From Poa pratensis (Eukaryota > Streptophyta > Magnoliopsida > Poales > Poaceae): DNA of 64,000 bases. The notes under the pieces were generated by a model. That model was not told where the DNA came from. It made no database searches and worked only from the letters and a program-made list of their open reading frames with translations. Location of the stretch: assembly GCA_947311845.1 (NCBI GenBank), contig CAMZMU010000075.1, forward strand, positions 22,486,577 through 22,550,576, in the 5' to 3' direction. The translations under genes were made by a program, and so were the position numbers. The number at the start of each line of letters is the position of its first letter. Within the stretch, counting starts at the first letter, position 1. Of the stretch, positions 36,403-49,105 are shown one piece after another.

Positions 36403-36497
36403 AAAAGACCGGAGGGCCTTCCCGTTTGTAAGGAAGAAAGAGAGGCGAAGAAACGGAGTTAGAGAAGAGAGTGGCGGGGAGACGGAGGAAGACCGGT

Positions 36498-36647
36498 TAC
36501 GTGGGAGGCAACGCCATGCATGCATGCAAGCATGCACGCGCCACGCACGGGGACACCTCGCACGCTAGTGCCCGCCACCTCGCCTGGGACCCAGCCTCGG
36601 CATGGGGCCGGCAGGCGTACACGTGGCCCCCACCGCGCTACGTGGCC
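36498..36647 (-). promoter_or_regulatory. Cluster of ACGTGG (ABRE/G-box-like) motifs
   Basis: TACACGTGGC at 36618, CTACGTGGCC at 36638 and TTACGTGGGA at 36497 lie 100-250 bases upstream of the TATA-like box. ACGTGGC is the core of the abscisic-acid-responsive element bound by bZIP factors. This fits a dehydration-related gene, but the motifs are short. Confidence 0.45.
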
Positions 36648-36852
36648 GTCGCCCGTCCACGCGTGGGGTTGCGCTGGCCCCCTTGCATGCCTCGTAGCCT
36701 TGCACCTGCATGCGACCGCTTCTTCTCTTTGCTAGCTCCCGCCATCGGTTTTCGTTTCCTCGGAGATGAACTGAACTACGAATATGCAACACGGTCCATG
36801 AAACTCATGCCCAACGCCTGATCCTGCAACAGGCTTCTCTAGTGGGCCGAGA

Positions 36853-37266
36853 AAATCGTAATTTTTACCTATGAGTTGAGATGCAAGCGGATCATCATTA
36901 TTAGGAAACCCTCTACTCTACGCTCTCTAGTTTTTAAAACTGAACTACATTTTTCAATTTGATGATGTCATTGCAAAATTTAGTTATTTGTTTTGAACAA
37001 AATAGGATAATGGGTATCCTAATGAAGAACCACTTGCGCCCCTAATTATAACTCCCACTAAATCGTAATTTTTACCTATGAGAAACGATGCAAGCGGGTC
37101 ATTATTATTAGGAAACCCTCTACTCTACGCTCTCTAGTTTTAAAAAATGAACTACATTTTTCAATTTGATGATGTCATTGCAAAATTTAGTTAATTTTTT
37201 TTGAACAAAATAGGATAATGGGTATCCTAATGAAGAACCACTTGCGCCCCTAATTATAACTCCCAC
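36853..37266. repeat. 207-bp tandem duplication
   Basis: AAATCGTAATTTTTACCTATGAG begins copies at 36853 and 37060. They are nearly identical through ATTATAACTCCCAC. There is no coding potential. Confidence 0.9.
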
Positions 37267-37269
37267 TTA

Positions 37270-37740
37270 CTTCACAAATTTATCTATACTGATTGAATTT
37301 TTTAATCGAATATGTCTAGTGCAAAAAAATATTCTAGTATTGCCTCGATCGACTAACAAGATAATAATTCTCAATCAGGTTCAAAAATATGTTATTTGAC
37401 GGTATTGTAATTATTTGTTTATTGCCAAAAAAAATGTACTATTATTTGTTCTCACCAAATTTGTTTAACATGGATCTTAATGTGAAATCCACTGGTCTTG
37501 GGGTGGATGAGCCAATAAAAATTCTCGGATGGCTTACAATTAGCAAAAATATTGAAGAATTTCATCAGGGGTCTCCTTATTTTTATAAAAATAAGGCCTA
37601 AAATCTTCCTAATTTTAGTCTATAATAGAAACATCGACATTTATGTACACTAGAAGTTGTCAAACAGCCACACTTGCTTGGTGTCGGGCAATACCTAGGT
37701 AGAGCCATGGTCCTAAAGATTCTTTTTGAAAGGTCTAGCA
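37270..37740. other. AT-rich unassigned DNA
   Basis: No gene or repeat structure is visible. Confidence 0.4.
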
Positions 37741-39000
37741 ATTACTCTCATATATTAAGCAGGTAGAATATTTACAGCATCGCACAAGGCGATACGGATG
37801 AAAACAAAAGAAATGAAAAATACGATAACAACGAATCACCACCCTCGTGCCACTAGTTCGGCACCCTGCGATGTAGAGGCACAACCCTGCCTCATCGGGC
37901 CATGACCACATCGCTTCCTGAGGCCGCCGCCCTGGCTTTCACCGTCAAGACCACAGAGACACCTCTCATTATCGCCGCAGACCCGAAACACAGCGAGAGT
38001 TAAGAGAACTCCAAGGAGACGCCTCCAAGAATGTAACGACGTGAACATCGCCTCCGCCCGCTCCAGAGGCGCTAAGGTTTTCACCCGGAGAGGCTTAAGG
38101 CACTCGCGTCGGTAGAGGATCGCAGCTTCCTAACGACGCATTCAAGAAGGAGAACGACGCCCTAGGGCACCATCGCTGTCGGCACCTAAGTGCAAGGCTT
38201 TCACTTGAAGCGCGATCTCGATCGCCAAGCCCTAGGGCTTGGCTAGGTAGCAGCAAGGCAGGCGGTGTGGCTCTGTCGCCGACCACCGATAGCATCTACA
38301 TGCCACGGGGGCCGCAGCACCTCACACAGTGACGACCACGCCATGCCGGCGGGAGGCTACAGCTGCCCCTCCCGCACCTCGGCCACCTATTCGGCTTCCT
38401 TCCAGCTAGGGGCACGCCGGCCAAAACGGCACCTGCGCACCCTCATCCCTTTGCTGCGCCGTCGTGGTCGGACTTCCACAGCGAAGGGACGCGGCCGACC
38501 GGTAGAAATGACGCCGTCGGAGCAGCCAGCGTGTGGCTACTACCCCACGGCCACCAGCAGTGCACCGCTCGCACTCTTCGCAGACCATCACCAACGCCGA
38601 ATCGAGGGGACGACGGACCCCTGGGCCCTCCCTAGCCTAGATCTGGCCCGCACGGCCGAGCTCGTGCTTCCACCGCGCCCATGGCGCCCACCGCCTGCTC
38701 GGGCCGTGGCGCTGCCCACACAGCCACCATGGCCGCTGACTTCGCCGAAGAAACCTGGGGCCGCCGCCCCGCCGCTCTAGCTCTGTCGCCAGCAACACGC
38801 CGTCTAGGGCGGCGCGTCACCCAAGCGGGAGACCCCCGCGCGCAAGGGAGGAGGGCCCGCCGCCGACGACTAGCCCCCCCCCCCCCCCCCTCTACCGGTG
38901 AGGCTACGCCTGACGGCGGAGAGGAGGAAGAGGAAACGCGGGGTGGGAGGTGGTCGCGCTGTTGTCGCCCGTATCGCCCCTGGGAGCGGGGACCGTTTCT
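37741..39000. other. GC-rich, repeat-like region without a convincing gene
   Basis: The composition switches sharply to GC-rich, and long frames open in several overlapping phases, which is a sign of composition and not of coding. It ends in a run of about 19 C bases (38875-38891) followed by GAGGAGGAAG. It resembles GC-rich UTR or captured segments of grass transposons. Confidence 0.35.
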
Positions 39001-39865
39001 GGTTCAGGTCCTAAGGATTCTGGACGATTTGGTTGGGATTATTTCTGACTTTTTGAGTTTGGTTTATAAGGCACCAAAGTTGACTTTATATTTTTCCTTA
39101 TACCATCATGTAATAATGTCCAGTTAATAGCCAAAAGGCAAACTCAATAAAAGTTATCTTGTTGTTTTTTGACTTATAAGGCAAAGTTTAAAAATCAGAA
39201 ATTAAGCCCAATCAAACATGTGTGCCTGATACTAAGATACCGCGTAACTTTATTATTCAGTGCCTGATTCATGATGTAACTATTATTTGATTAATAAACC
39301 TTGTTTGCCCCTCACAAAAATAAAATAAAAGATACCGCGTAACTTCTGTTTTAGGTTTGGATATCACACCAGGCAACATTGTTGTAGTTACCGACTTGGA
39401 TACCAAAGTCTGCAGGTGTGGCAATACTTGCAACCTAATCTGGCTAGGTTCTTGCATATTGTCGACTTAAGCGTAGTACTAGGAGATATTTAGACCTGCC
39501 TCCATGTGGGTCTCTCTTTCTTGACCGTTGTTGTAGTTTACTACTGTGATCGTGTCGTATGGCAGTGGTTCTATGCCTGATTTGGCTAGATAGTATGGTT
39601 TGCTCTATTTGTTTGAATTATCGAGCTGTTTGGTTTCGGCCCAGGGATAATTTCTCTTCTACTTAATGAATAGTTAGTGCTTATTTTACTCTCCAAGATG
39701 TCAACGAAATACATTCTTTTATAACCATTCATGTCAAACGAAGTAGTTGGTCCCCATCCTGTTGGGGTCTTCGCCGTCACCTGCTCACTTGGCCGCATGT
39801 ATTGCACAACCCCACAAGCGGTTGCCTTGCTTCCATGTCAAAACTGAAGTGTTTGCGTTGCTTGT
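39001..39865. other. AT-rich unassigned DNA
   Basis: The phrase GATACCGCGTAACTT occurs at 39236 and 39331. Nothing else is recognised. Confidence 0.4.
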
Positions 39866-40282
39866 GCGTTTTTGAACGATAGGAACATCTGCTCCTACGA
39901 TTTGAAATGGATTTGGCGTTTTGCCTCGTAGGAGTAGATACTTTCATTATGGGAAAATAATTTTGTAAATGTTAAAAAAAATCGAAACAAATATTCGGGT
40001 GTACATACGAACATTTTATGTTGACACACCAAGTTTTACGGAAAAAAAACATTTTGTGTGGCTTGTGTAAAAAAGACAAATTGGGGTGCTACAAAACGAC
40101 TTTTTGTGAGACATTTTTTTGTCTTTTTAACACAAACCACAAAAAATGTCTTTTTTCCGTGAAATTTTGTGTGTGAACATAGAATATCCGGATGTACACC
40201 TGGATTTTTTTTCGAATTTTTTGACATTTTGAATTGCGTTTTGAACAATAGGAGCATCAGCTCCTACGATCCGAAATGGATT
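39866..40282. repeat. Fold-back element flanked by 46-bp direct repeats
   Basis: A sequence starting GCGTTTTTGAAC..AGGAACATCTGCTCCTACGA (39866) recurs at 40233. Between them, 39970-40080 and 40095-40215 are imperfect reverse complements (ATTCGGGTGTACAT against ATCCGGATGTACACC, and the TTACGGAAAAAAAACATTTT block). It is probably a MITE or fold-back repeat. Confidence 0.65.
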
Positions 40283-40449
40283 TCCCACATTTATCAAGTT
40301 ATTCAAGAATTGATCGGTTATTCATGCAGTGTATTGAAAACACGTTTGTTGTGTAGTTTACACATCGACTAAAGTTTAAAGGCAGCCGTACATAAAGAAT
40401 AACCATTTACAGTCGATGTTAAGAATTGGAAGGGGGCATGCAAAATTCC

Positions 40450-41200
40450 TCTATGGAAAAGCTCATTAACCACTGATGCAGATCAAAACCAGCCAAATAA
40501 ATAATTGGAGAGAGCGGGTCACCTTGCCGTACCACACGTTTGCAAGCAAACCTCTTTCCAGGCATGCCATTGAGAAGAAACTCAGCCATCTCTCATCAAA
40601 ACCTCTGGAACTTAATTTTTTTTTAGAATTGCTTGATAATCAATAGTAGCGAAAGCTTTAGCAAATTAAACTTCAAAATGATGCATTCCTTCTTTGATTG
40701 TTTACACTGATGAATATACTCGTAAGCCCATGAGACACAACCTTGGATAGTACAAAGACTTATGGAAACCAAATTGGTTGAAATGAATCAGCTCGAGAAT
40801 CTTTCCTTCTAGCCGGTTAGCAAGGATTTTTGTTAAAAAATGGGACTTGTAGTCAGCAAAGAAATAGGCCAAAAATCGTTTGGACCCACTAGCGAGTTAA
40901 TTTTTTGGATTAATGTGAGAAAAGAATCATTAATGGTTGTAAGATTTACTTTGCCATACTAGAAATCCCGAGAAAGAATATAAAAGTCAAACTTGATAAT
41001 CGCCCAGCAAGTTTGAAGGAAAAGCCCTATAATATATAATAACATCCAGGTCTAGAGCACGAACATTTGGAATATGCTTAACAATATTATCAATTTCTTG
41101 TATCGTGAAGGCCGAATATAGGCTGGACAAATCATGAGCTTCAGGAATGAGATGACTAAAATCAAAATTGGGATCGGTCTCACTTGTCACGCCCAAACGC
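40450..41200 (-). pseudogene. LINE reverse-transcriptase fragment
   Basis: The minus strand reads AFTIQEIDNIVKHIPNVRAL (41120-41060), then INDSFLTLIQK, DFWPISLL, KILANRLEGKILELIHFNQF and FAKAFATIDYQAI down to RGLLANVWYGKVTRS. This is the RT core of a plant LINE ORF2. Normal forms are D-x-R-P-I-S-L and F-x-K-A-F-D, so the R and D are mutated here. There are several frameshifts and stops. Confidence 0.8.
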
Positions 41201-43129
41201 TATTTGTAGGTAGGCCAGCCTTTTCATCATGATCCTAAGCTACTTGTGACCACCATGGCGTGCACCTTTGCTACAAATTCAAATTTATGAAAGAACTAGG
41301 TCAAGGAAAACACAATACATAAATGAGAAACTCAACCACAATTCCCATTCTATCATTGGACCATGAGAGCATGGCAACGATCGGTCCAGAGTGAATGGAT
41401 TCTAGCCACCAAGACCTCATTGATATGAGAGGTCACACGCATCTATGCCTGTAGGTGGTGGGGTCCAAACGCCGTCGTTGACATGGAGGTGCCGGAGGTT
41501 GGCCTTGACAATGTTGTGGGGAGGCCGTTCCGCTCCAATTTGTACTAAATTATTTTACTTACCTATAAGTCATTATGTGATCAAATGATATAGTCTATAA
41601 TCTTAAGTACTATTTTTTCATATTGTACCTAACAATATTAACTAGACTTAATACAGAAACTCAAATATCAATATTATATAATTGAAATGTTGGAAGTGCA
41701 TAAGTTATACGGTTAAGCTCAAATCGACAAAAACAAGTTACTAAAATGTACTTTGTTAAAATCACTAAATAGAAATTTATGTGGATCTAATCAAATAATA
41801 AAGGACAAGAACCTTATACAGAATTATACGTTCATCTTAAATATTGCATAGTGTATTTGTGTCTATTTTATTATCTTTAAGTATGTTGATAAGTATATAT
41901 AGTACAATGTAATGTGTAAAATATGTTAACACCCTTTTTTTTGTGGTATTGTGTATCTTAACTGTAACTAATAGAAAATTCTAGAGTATGTCAGGTTTCA
42001 ACAAATGGTTTGTCCTTCGAATTTAGTCTCAAGCATGCTAATAATTGGCTTTGCTAATTTTTAGTTCTTTCGTGATTACATTTTACATTCTTGTCCTCTA
42101 TTCATGATGACAACTGAATAGTTGGGCATTGTTGCTCTCGCCATGGTTTAAATTTCAAGAATTTTCTTTACATGCATGCAAATGTGTACTAATACACTAT
42201 TCGTGAGATCAACGTATTTCCTAGAGGGCCATGTGCATATATAATATGCTTGGAGAACAACAAATAAATGAATGAGTCATGTCATTACTATAGGGCCTTC
42301 TCACTATTTGGTTCACAAGATTCTAAGAATATGTAACAAGTAAAACATCATATTATGACAAGCATATGATTTGCAAACATATGACTGAAACACACATATA
42401 ATACGTCGACTCAATTGTTTGATATACATGAGCCTGAAGTGAGGGAATCCACAAACCCTTGAGTTTCAGTTAAACTTGCTTAAATCTCATAGATATTATG
42501 TATTTCGTTTATTCGGGTGCTCAAATGACAGGTAAAACCATGAGCAATAGTGAAGTAAAAAATGCTACTAAAAGCTCTTTTCTAGTTCTTCATACATAGG
42601 AATTCAACAAAGTACCCCGATGGGACATAGAACTCATGAGTCTTTCTTCGAGCCATAATTTCATTCAACATTAAGCAGATGCGACATTTTCGATAAAGAA
42701 AAATACAAAATTGATTTTCATTTTTTTTAGAGTGGACTTTTGGAACATAGGTACAACGAAACCCAATTTTAAATCTTAGCTAAAAGGCATACTTGAAATT
42801 TTTGAAAAGTTACGAAAGCAGCGCACACTGAGATACTTGTTAAAACATTGTAAAACGGTGGGCTATTTGAGAAAAAATTCAAACTTTGCAGTTGCAGCTT
42901 TTGGTTTGTTTTAAAAGGTGGGCTATGGGGTAAAACGTGTTCATACTAGTATTTTCCCGTATTTCTTCCTAACTATTTTTCGAAAATGAAATGAACCATG
43001 TTTTTTTTTTCAGATTAGAATAACACTAGGGCCATGAGATACAAATCAGTGAAGGAAAAAAGCATGTGGGCTAACACAATGGAAGGTCATGTATGCGAGT
43101 TTTAACTTTTAACTACAAGACTTTCTGGT
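41201..43129. other. AT-rich unassigned DNA
   Basis: Stops occur in all frames. No terminal repeats or conserved proteins are seen over 1.9 kb. Confidence 0.5.
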
Positions 43130-43352
43130 GATATAGGGGTCATGATTAGAGATGATGCACGTAAATTTCTTGCTGCATGGAATGAACCACCCAATATGTT
43201 CTTGTAGCTAACACCTTAGAAGCTCGCGCTACTAGCAGGTGTGGAACTACGTTCAAAGACTGGTGTCAATTGACACCGGTGACTTCCGAAAACATTTAAG
43301 GAAATAATATTTGTGGTAAGCTAGTGACACCATCGGTTTAGCATACTCAAGA

Positions 43353-43592
43353 AGGTGTAACCATAGTACGTGACCTCCTTGTCGTGTGGGCCCTTTGGAA
43401 AGAGCGGATTTACCAACGCACATATATCCGTTGCTTTATACCCTTGCAACGCCCGATAAGGCAACGCATATAGATCCGTTGGTAGAAGAGCCTGCAACGC
43501 TTATATGGACATTAGATACAGATTTGTGTGTTGCAGGAGGGGGTTCTTGTTGTAGTGAAGGTGTAACCATAGTACGTGACCTCCTTGTTTGG
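43353..43592. repeat. Duplicated LINE segment around the CACTA end
   Basis: GAAGGTGTAACCATAGTACG... through CTCCTTGT occurs at 43352 and 43557, and both copies continue with TTGGAAAGAGCGGA. The second copy lacks 11 bases (CGTGTGGGCCC). Confidence 0.8.
43409..43557. mobile_element. End fragment of a third CACTA family in the LINE
   Basis: The fragment ends GGGGGTTCTTGTTGTAGTG, that is, CACTACAACAAGAAC inverted, and carries CAACGCATATA/CCGTTG subterminal motifs. It is followed by AAG. The other end is missing. Confidence 0.6.
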
Positions 43593-43720
43593 AAAGAGCG
43601 GAACGGCCGGGTTTTCGAACGATCTGCGGAGATGGTCAACACGGTATGTCGGAGGATCGCAGACGAAGCGGAGCTATGGATACTCTCCGGCGATGTAGGG
43701 CTGAGTCTTATTTGGAGATA

Positions 43721-46560
43721 GCACGCTAGGCTAGTTGGGCGCTGTGTTTTTTTTTTCTTTTCGTGCTTTGTGGCTGCCCACTACCCTAGGCACGCATGTA
43801 GCCGCATCTTTCTGATGCCAGAAACGCTATACAAACCCTTTTTCTCTCTATCTATCGAAGACGACACGCAAAGCTTTTGTGTGTTCGCAAAAATAGTACG
43901 TGCCCCGACGTCTCATTTTTCTAGCTCCGCCCCCTGGCTACCAGCAGATGTATAAGTACAGCTTTGGCAATTGAAGTGAGATTTTTGTGAATTATTATTC
44001 AATCTGATCGCATGCAAGTCATTGAACCCCTAAAGACAGGAAGCTGTCCATCGAGGCCAGCGACTGGACTATATGATAGTATGATGATGATACTTCGTTT
44101 AAGCATCTAATTTCTCACAGTGTGATTTCTCTTAATAGGGAAGCCTATCTGTGTGGTGTTTATCGAGAGAGACGAATTGATCCTTCAAGTTTTATTATTT
44201 CAGTGTCAATGGATGATGTAGTATATATATATTTGATAGCTAAACCTCGTCATGATGGCTTGAAAAAAACATACTATGAATCTTGCTTACGAAGAAAACA
44301 GAGACGGATCCTGCTTTTTCGGCACAATCAATAAGAAAAACGACCAAACTAGTCGATCAATCCGGGATCCAGATCTGTGCCACAAATATCAGCACTCACT
44401 CACTTCGGCAGTGGTGCACACTGTAGCTGCACCACGCACGCGCATTGGTCGTGCAACTTGCACCAACTTGCGGCAAGCTAGACCCATTCGCGGCCCATGC
44501 CCTGGCGAGCGACGGCGCGCCCATCGACGCACGTACGCATGCACCGAGACGGGAAGGGCCGCCTCTCGCGCCGCCGGCGCCGGCGGAGGTCTCTGCGGTG
44601 CATGGCCGCCGCTACCACACGCGCGTACGTGGGCTCAGCGCGAGCTCGACACGCGCGGTCCGCCGCGCCACGTGCCAGAGCAGCTGGCCTTCCTCCTCGT
44701 CGCGGTGGACGGCGGTATGTTTCTTTTGCCGTTTCCAGCGACGGCTTTTCGGCGCTCTGGTCAGGCCAACAAGGGCTACAGCCGACGGCCTCGGAAACCA
44801 GCGGGGGACACGTCACCGGCTGCGCGCACGCATTGCTCCAACCGGCAACCACCTGGGCGCGCCGATCCATGGTCAACAGCTTGTCAGAATGCCCTACGTC
44901 GCTGCGGGCCCTCGGGTCGTTCTTCGCCACCTCAATGCCTCCGGTGGCATGTGCTCCGACGATCCGACTATTCTACGTTGTGATCTCCTTCAGGGTCGTT
45001 TCTTCAGATCGGGAGCCAAAACACCTCTCTAGGTTTTCCACTCGATCGAGCATTCGAGTGGACGTCTGAATATGAGAGATTTTGCGCGCTGTATATCCCG
45101 ACCCCTCACAGGCTCGGTCATGCATGACCAAAGTCGTCCCGTCTGCAGGACGAGTCTAATTCTCATCCACGGCCACCTTGACTGCAAGCTTTTTCAATGG
45201 TACAGAACTAGGGCAACTTCAGCGCAGCTCCTCGTCTTTTCCGCGGACATCCGTTTCTATTTGTATGGACAGAAACCATGGCCCAACGCAGCAGTGCAAA
45301 CGATAAGCCGGTCCATGGCCTGTCTGTTTCGACTTATTTTTGGACCATATTTGAGCCGGATTTCGCTCGCGAGTTACCTTTTACTTCCCAACATTCCTTA
45401 AATAGTTACTCAAAAATACATGATGAAATAAAAATATAAATTTATAATTGTCAATAAATATGCTAACAGAAGGTTTTTAAGAAATTATGAAGCTTGTTTT
45501 CATATTTTGGTTAGGAAGATAAGGTCTCATCTTGATACATACAACACTTACAAGAAACATGTAGCCATGGTTTTCTCAAATCGTCTCAAATTTTATGGTC
45601 AACTTACTTATACCTAATATGAGCCCATAATAAATTTCGGTGCACATTTGGCACTATTTCTAATTAAATCCAATATAATTAGCAAAAAAAATTAAATTGT
45701 GAAAATAGTAACTTAAATAAAAATATACCCTTTGTGGAAATTAGTTGTCCTAAAACACTTATAAGTATGTTTTCTTACAATAATTTTATTGATTAATTCG
45801 GAATTTTTGTAGCAATTTTATAAGCTATAATCAAATTTCAATTATTTATAAATATAAATATTGGAATTCTAGAAATACTAAGATGGGCTAAATCCCAAGA
45901 GCCCAAAAGCCCCTTTTCGCTCATTTATCTCAATCCAAATGGCAAATGGGTCAAGCCCATTTTCTCTATTCCTTCTGTTTCTTTATTCCCTTGGATGGGC
46001 CGAACGTTATACTTGTAAAAGAATTTGACCTCCTCCGGTCCTCCCTCAGTCAAATAACAAAGAGCATACTTCTCAAAAAAAAATAACAAAGAGCATAATC
46101 ACTTGTACGTTATGTCATGATCCACCCAAAACAAAAGTGTACGTTAGGTCATGTGTTCAACCTAGGGCGACATGTATTTCTTCTATGCCACTTCGGTGGC
46201 CCAGGTTTAATCTCTACTTTCTCATGATGTTTTTTTAGTAAGTCATGGAAAATTGTTCAACAGTTTTGTCACACTTCGATGGATGACGTGGTTATGACTT
46301 AGCTTAATGTTTGCAGCTCAATCAACACAACAAAAGCTAAACAAAAAAATAGTGTGGTTGAGAGCGACGGGAGCTAATGGGTTTAGCCACCACTTGAAGG
46401 TTTATCAAAGAGGTTCCTATGATGCAGTAGTTGAAGAGTAGACTTGCAGCAGCATTGTCAAGGTGCGCCTGTTTAATCAATTGAGGCGGTGGAGTTAATT
46501 GATTCCGAGCAGCTCTCCATGAAGCAGCTGGTGCCTGCATTAAACTGGAGTGCGCTACCT
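43721..46560. other. Unassigned region with a GC-rich island at 44.4-45.1 kb
   Basis: At 44430-45070 three overlapping plus-strand frames and one minus-strand frame stay open, all arginine- and alanine-rich, with no domain that I recognise. The flanking DNA is AT-rich. A decayed gene or a transposon GC island is possible. Confidence 0.35.
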
Positions 46561-49105
46561 TTACGTTGCACTATACAACTGCAATAGTGCTCCACTTGGT
46601 GTTAACAACTGTGAGGCAGCAACAAAAAGGTTTTACCTAAACCACTGATCACGGACCGGCCAGTAGTTGCATCAGCAGAACACACAGCCGTTTGCACGTT
46701 TGCCGTATTATATTAAGATTGCCTAGCAGCCTTTTTGATGATCCCTGCAAGTAATATAGTTAATACTGATGAATTCAAGAAAAGTTTTTTTAGGAACAAA
46801 ACAGAGAAAGAAAAGGTTGATTGGCGAGGCTCGTGATCCTGAAATTTGACAGGAAAGAACTAGCCGGGCAGTTGAGGTTAAACAAGGCATGTAAAAGCTG
46901 GGCAGTTCATGCTTCTTTTACTCCTCATCTATCAGTGTGCTTAGCTGCAACCCACCATGTAAGCCGTACTAAAGCGCATATGATAACTTATTAAACAGAA
47001 GCACACCAAGTTTCCAGTTCATCAACCTCCTGATGCTATTTATTAAAAATTGGAGGAAATGGAGGTGATTCAGCCTGCACAGATAGATGTGTGTTGTATC
47101 TTGGCAGAGTTGCATCGGGATGAGCTCAAACAACTGACAATGTTAAGAAAGTAGTGGACAAAGAGGTGAGGACAGGTCCATATCAAGCATCATTGCTCGG
47201 TAGCCTAATCGGATGAAACCGGATGGAAGAGCTGTGAAGACGATCCATGTAAACAGGAGGCGAATTCTCCAGAAAATCAGTGTTGTGCCTGCCAGGGAGT
47301 GTTGCTGAGGCAAAGTACCGATCCTGCGTGTCAGACTTGGCGTTGCGAGATTGTAAAAACACGACCCTACCTTTAAAAAAGAATTGTCACAATACTGAAG
47401 TCACTCACATTTCAGTGGCAAGAGGGTAACGATACCCGCAGGTACCATTGTCATTGGCGCCGGAGCGCGGAGCTTTCACTCGGAAAAACCTTCACATCGC
47501 GCTTGATACGTCAGCCCAATGTCCCCGAGCCTAGCCTCCAAACCACGATCTGGGAGCTGCTTTGGCCAAAGCGTCACCAACACCAGGATCCCCCGCCGCC
47601 CCTCCTCGCCGTCCACACGATCAAAGAGAAGGCCATCACCACCGTCACGTCGCTCGCCGCAGAGACGACCGTGCAGTCCACCTTCTTGGGCCGCCGCCCC
47701 GGCGTCCACGACCTCGAGCCCCAGGATTGAACACCAAAACGAGGCTAGCGAGGTAGGATAGCGACCAGAGACCTGCGTGGGCAGTAGTGACAGCCAATAG
47801 GAGGAGATCGGTCCTCCACCGCCAAGAGCGGTCGCAGACCGGGCGCAGCAGCAGGGCCTGTCAGGCCCCGATCAGCCAGATCACGCAGATCCGGCCCAGA
47901 TCAGGCCCGACTAGCCCCGCCGCCACGCTGCAGCGCCAAGGCCGTCGCCACCATCCACCTTGAGGTCCGACGTCCCACCTACTAGAGCCATCCCCGTCGA
48001 AACCCGCCGCCAATCAACCTGGGCTGAGGTCACCCCGAGCTCGCACCGCACGAATCCACCACCGCAACCATGGAGGCAGTCGATCTGATGAGCGCAGCGC
48101 CTACGCGCCACCCAGCCATCCAGCACGCCGTGGGCCCACTGGTCCACCGGCGGCCCAGATCTGGCCCAGACCTAGGTCCGAGCCGAGATCCAAATCGAGC
48201 GCGCCTAGCCTCGGGCCAGGCCACCACCGGTCACACCGCCGCCCGCTGCGACGGCCACCACTGCTGCCTCACCCACCGCCGTATCTGGGACCCACCGGAC
48301 GTCGAGCCCCGGCCGGGCGCCGCCAGTTTCCTTCGCCGTCTGCCCGGATGCGCGCCGCCTCCTGGAAGTCGTCGTCGTCGCTGGCTCGCCCCGCCACCGC
48401 AGGTCACCGCACCGCCGCCGGAGCAGCCGTGCCGCCGCGCCCCTTGCCAAAAACACATTTCGTTTCATCAACCTGTCGGCGGATTAGGTAAGGTACGACC
48501 AAACTAACCATACTGCGAACCCTGATGGTATAGTGTTACAAGGACAACATGTCAATCTAAGGAGGCAATCAAGCTTCGATAAAACATTTCCTGCTGCAGG
48601 TCATCGGATTGTTTCAAAGTAGTTTCAAGGATAAATTTGAGTGTCAGCGTCCGGTTCTGTAAAGAGCTAAATTCTCTCAAGTTCTTGCTGAGTGTCCCGC
48701 CTTCAAACAAAAGAAGTGTTGCAAACATTGACGAGTGTTGACTGTTGACTGACGGGTAGTGCAATAACACAAATGGAATTTTCATGAAACCGAGACACAA
48801 ACTGCATGCCAGTAATATTCTCTGCCATGCTGCCTGCCTGCTAGTGCCTCTGGCCATTCAGTCCCAGATCAAGGAACAACAGAGACGCATCAGAGAGCAA
48901 AAAGGAGAAGACTGAGAGCGAGACATCGATGCAAAAAAGAGAGAAAATGACAGAGTGGCTAAACAAACCGGGAGGAGTAGTATCAGGCTACCAGCAAAAG
49001 CGACCGCAAAGCTGCATCCCATCCGCGCGCTTTCTTTTCTTTTAAAGCGCGCCTCCTTCCTTCCTCCTCCCCCAAAGCTACCTGCAGAGAGACCCGGCCG
49101 GAGCA
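46561..49105. other. Unassigned region with a GC-rich island at 47.5-48.5 kb
   Basis: The GC-rich stretch has overlapping open frames without domains, like the one at 37.7-39.0 kb. The last ~200 bases are the promoter and leader of the next gene. Confidence 0.35.

Larger units (their letters stand above)
43130..43720 (+). pseudogene. Retroelement remnants: RNase H-like and LINE C-terminal pieces
   Basis: At 43125-43245 the plus strand encodes SGDIGVMIRDDARKFLAAW and, after a frame change, VANTLEARAT, as in RVT_3/RNase H domains. At about 43570-43718 it encodes LLVWKERNGRVFERSAEMV and ADEAELWILSG, the tail of a LINE ORF2. The two are split by a small CACTA end. Confidence 0.6.

Noticed and set aside
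37836..39127. Several 60-170-codon frames
   Set aside because: They overlap in many phases inside a GC-rich repeat-like block, with no consistent codon pattern.
44276..45069. Candidate genes in three overlapping frames
   Set aside because: All are Arg/Ala/Ser-rich with no domain, and opposite-strand frames are equally open; this is best explained by GC composition.
47476..48507. Proline/arginine-rich frames on both strands
   Set aside because: Same GC-composition effect; no recognisable domain or splice-compatible gene model.
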